Shown piece after piece: positions 63,133 through 64,000 of a stretch of 64,000 nucleotides of DNA (positions are counted from its first letter, which is position 1; each line of letters begins with the position of its first letter). Source of the DNA: Symbiodinium natans (taxonomy: Eukaryota > Sar > Dinophyceae > Suessiales > Symbiodiniaceae); NCBI GenBank assembly GCA_905221605.1, contig CAJNDS010002165.1, positions 145,001 to 209,000 of the forward strand, given 5' to 3'. Under the pieces are notes generated by a model, which did not search any database, had not been told where the DNA came from, and saw only the letters and a program-made list of their open reading frames with translations. Made by a program: the position numbers and the translations under genes.

Positions 63133-63642
63133 TTGGAATGGTGGATGAGCAAGCCTCACGCGCAGAAAGGTCAGTTTTCGGAGCTCAGCAATGGTGATGC
63201 TCGGCAAAAGGGTTCAGAGTCGGGCTTTTATAGGGTTTGGGGTTCAAGAGGTTGGGCTACATAGGGTTTAGGGTTTAGGGTTTAGGGTTTAGGGTTTAGG
63301 GTTCAGGGTTTAGGGTTCAGGGTTTAGAGTTTATTGTGCAGCTCAATTCTCGGCCTGCAACGTAACTTGCGACCCCCACCACCCCTACCCCCACCTGCTA
63401 CCCGCAGAGAAGGCTCCGGCAGCCAAAAACACCGGGACCCCAGGGTTCAGGGTTTAGGGTTTAGGGTTTAGGGTGAATCCAAGCTTCTTGGCCAACAGCC
63501 ACTAAATGGCAACTCTCACCAGCCCGCCTGGGATTTTCCTCGGGCCGTTGCAACCCAAAACTATGAGGCACAATCCCTGAACCAGAAACCCCAACGTCCA
63601 GCAAGCCTTGCAGCCCCCGCCCCCCCCAGGCAGACAAAATAA
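63132..63642 (+). CDS. Three-exon 3' part of a gene with very short repeat introns
   Basis: Exon 63132-63169 (acceptor CAAGTGAG before G; VGMVDEQASRAE; donor AG/GTCAGT). Exon 63408-63444 (acceptor CCACCTGCTACCCGCAG; EGSGSQKHRDPR; donor AGG/GTTCAGG). Exon 63499-63642 (acceptor CTTCTTGGCCAACAG; 47 codons, PLNGNSHQPAWDFPRAVATQ, NYEAQSLNQKPQRPASLAAP, APPRQTK, TAA). Phases 2/1 and 0/0 agree. Introns are 238 and 54 nt; the 54-nt one is four telomere-like units plus a short 3' end. The protein tail is Pro/Gln/Ala-rich and probably disordered. A long minus frame over the last exon (63461-63748) is a shadow. The 5' part is not identified. Confidence 0.6.
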
Positions 63643-63946
63643 AAAAAAAGTCCCTGCGCCGGATGGCGCCAAGACAAGCAAAATGCATTGCTGCGCAATG
63701 CCAGGAACCCCCTGTATCACCATTATTTACCCCTGCGCCCTGTATCACACCGCCAAAAAACCCTAAACCCTAAACCCTCAACCCCAAACTCATGTGAAGC
63801 AGGGTTTATATTTCTTGTACCCCCAAAAGGACACCCAATGTATACACTCGCCAACATTAAAAAGGAACCTGATGTACATACACTCACCAAAAACCGAACA
63901 TTAAACCCTGCTTCATGTCCAAAACCAACGCTCTGAACTTGCCCCC

Positions 63947-64000
63947 CTAAACCCTAAACCCTAAACCCTAAACCCTAAACCCTAAACCCTAAACCCTAAA
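63947..64000. repeat. CCCTAAA array at window end
   Basis: Seven units running to the last base. The strand orientation is wrong for a right-hand chromosome end (that would read TTTAGGG), so it is interpreted as another internal block. Confidence 0.9.

Noticed and set aside
63461-63748. 95-codon minus-strand frame
   Set aside because: Antisense shadow of the plus-strand terminal exon 63499-63642, which has acceptor, phase fit and stop.
63947-64000. True telomere at the right end of the window
   Set aside because: A right-hand chromosome end should read TTTAGGG on the plus strand; this block reads CCCTAAA. The left end of the window has the opposite wrong orientation. Both are internal-type blocks.

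Overview
The window looks like a nuclear contig from an intron-rich alga or protist, most probably a dinoflagellate (Symbiodiniaceae-like). Three things point there. Thousands of bases consist of the TTTAGGG telomere-type heptamer scattered internally. The best-supported introns end in AG followed by G, the acceptor context known from dinoflagellates. Repeats on the minus strand encode the leucine-rich 'LPxxLQxLxF...QSLEGV' unit that I recall from dinoflagellate predicted proteins. There is no bacterial-type operon, no rRNA and no convincing tRNA. Species identity is inference.

Layout. 1-5.6 kb: TTTAGGG/CCCTAAA blocks separated by short GC-rich islands that read as exons, ending at a protein-kinase exon on the minus strand. 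5.7-6.5 kb: unassigned sequence, a CA microsatellite and a 100-N gap. 6.63-15.05 kb: a large tandem array of 67-bp and 37-bp units derived from a leucine-rich-repeat coding unit, organised into 2.3-kb higher-order copies. 15.6-16.3 kb: a degenerate CATGCTC repeat and an in-frame relic of the same LRR family. 16.5-17.0 kb: CA/ACGC microsatellites. 17.6-18.8 kb: little that can be assigned. 18.8-64 kb: a mosaic of telomere-like repeats, small hairpin (MITE-like) elements, microsatellites and exon islands on both strands.

Main result. Most of the telomere-like sequence appears to be intron. Several exon chains keep reading phase across it: 62329-62896 and 63132-63642 (plus, both ending in a stop codon), 49875-50517 (plus), 61303-61916 (plus), 46264-46729 (minus) and 32251-34574 (minus, a multi-pass membrane protein). 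Their introns are 54 to 502 nt. The heptamer usually starts near the donor, sometimes supplying it (GTTTAG); near-matches of it sometimes supply the acceptor (TTTAG or TTAG before G) and sometimes a stop codon. Around exon islands the repeats usually point outward (CCCTAAA on the left, TTTAGGG on the right of the plus strand), so the two ends of an intron tend to be inverted copies able to pair.

Limits. Islands are GC-rich and often open on both strands, so strand and frame of single-island calls are uncertain; confidence values reflect this. Only the kinase and the LRR-type repeats were recognised by family. No homology search or transcript evidence was available.
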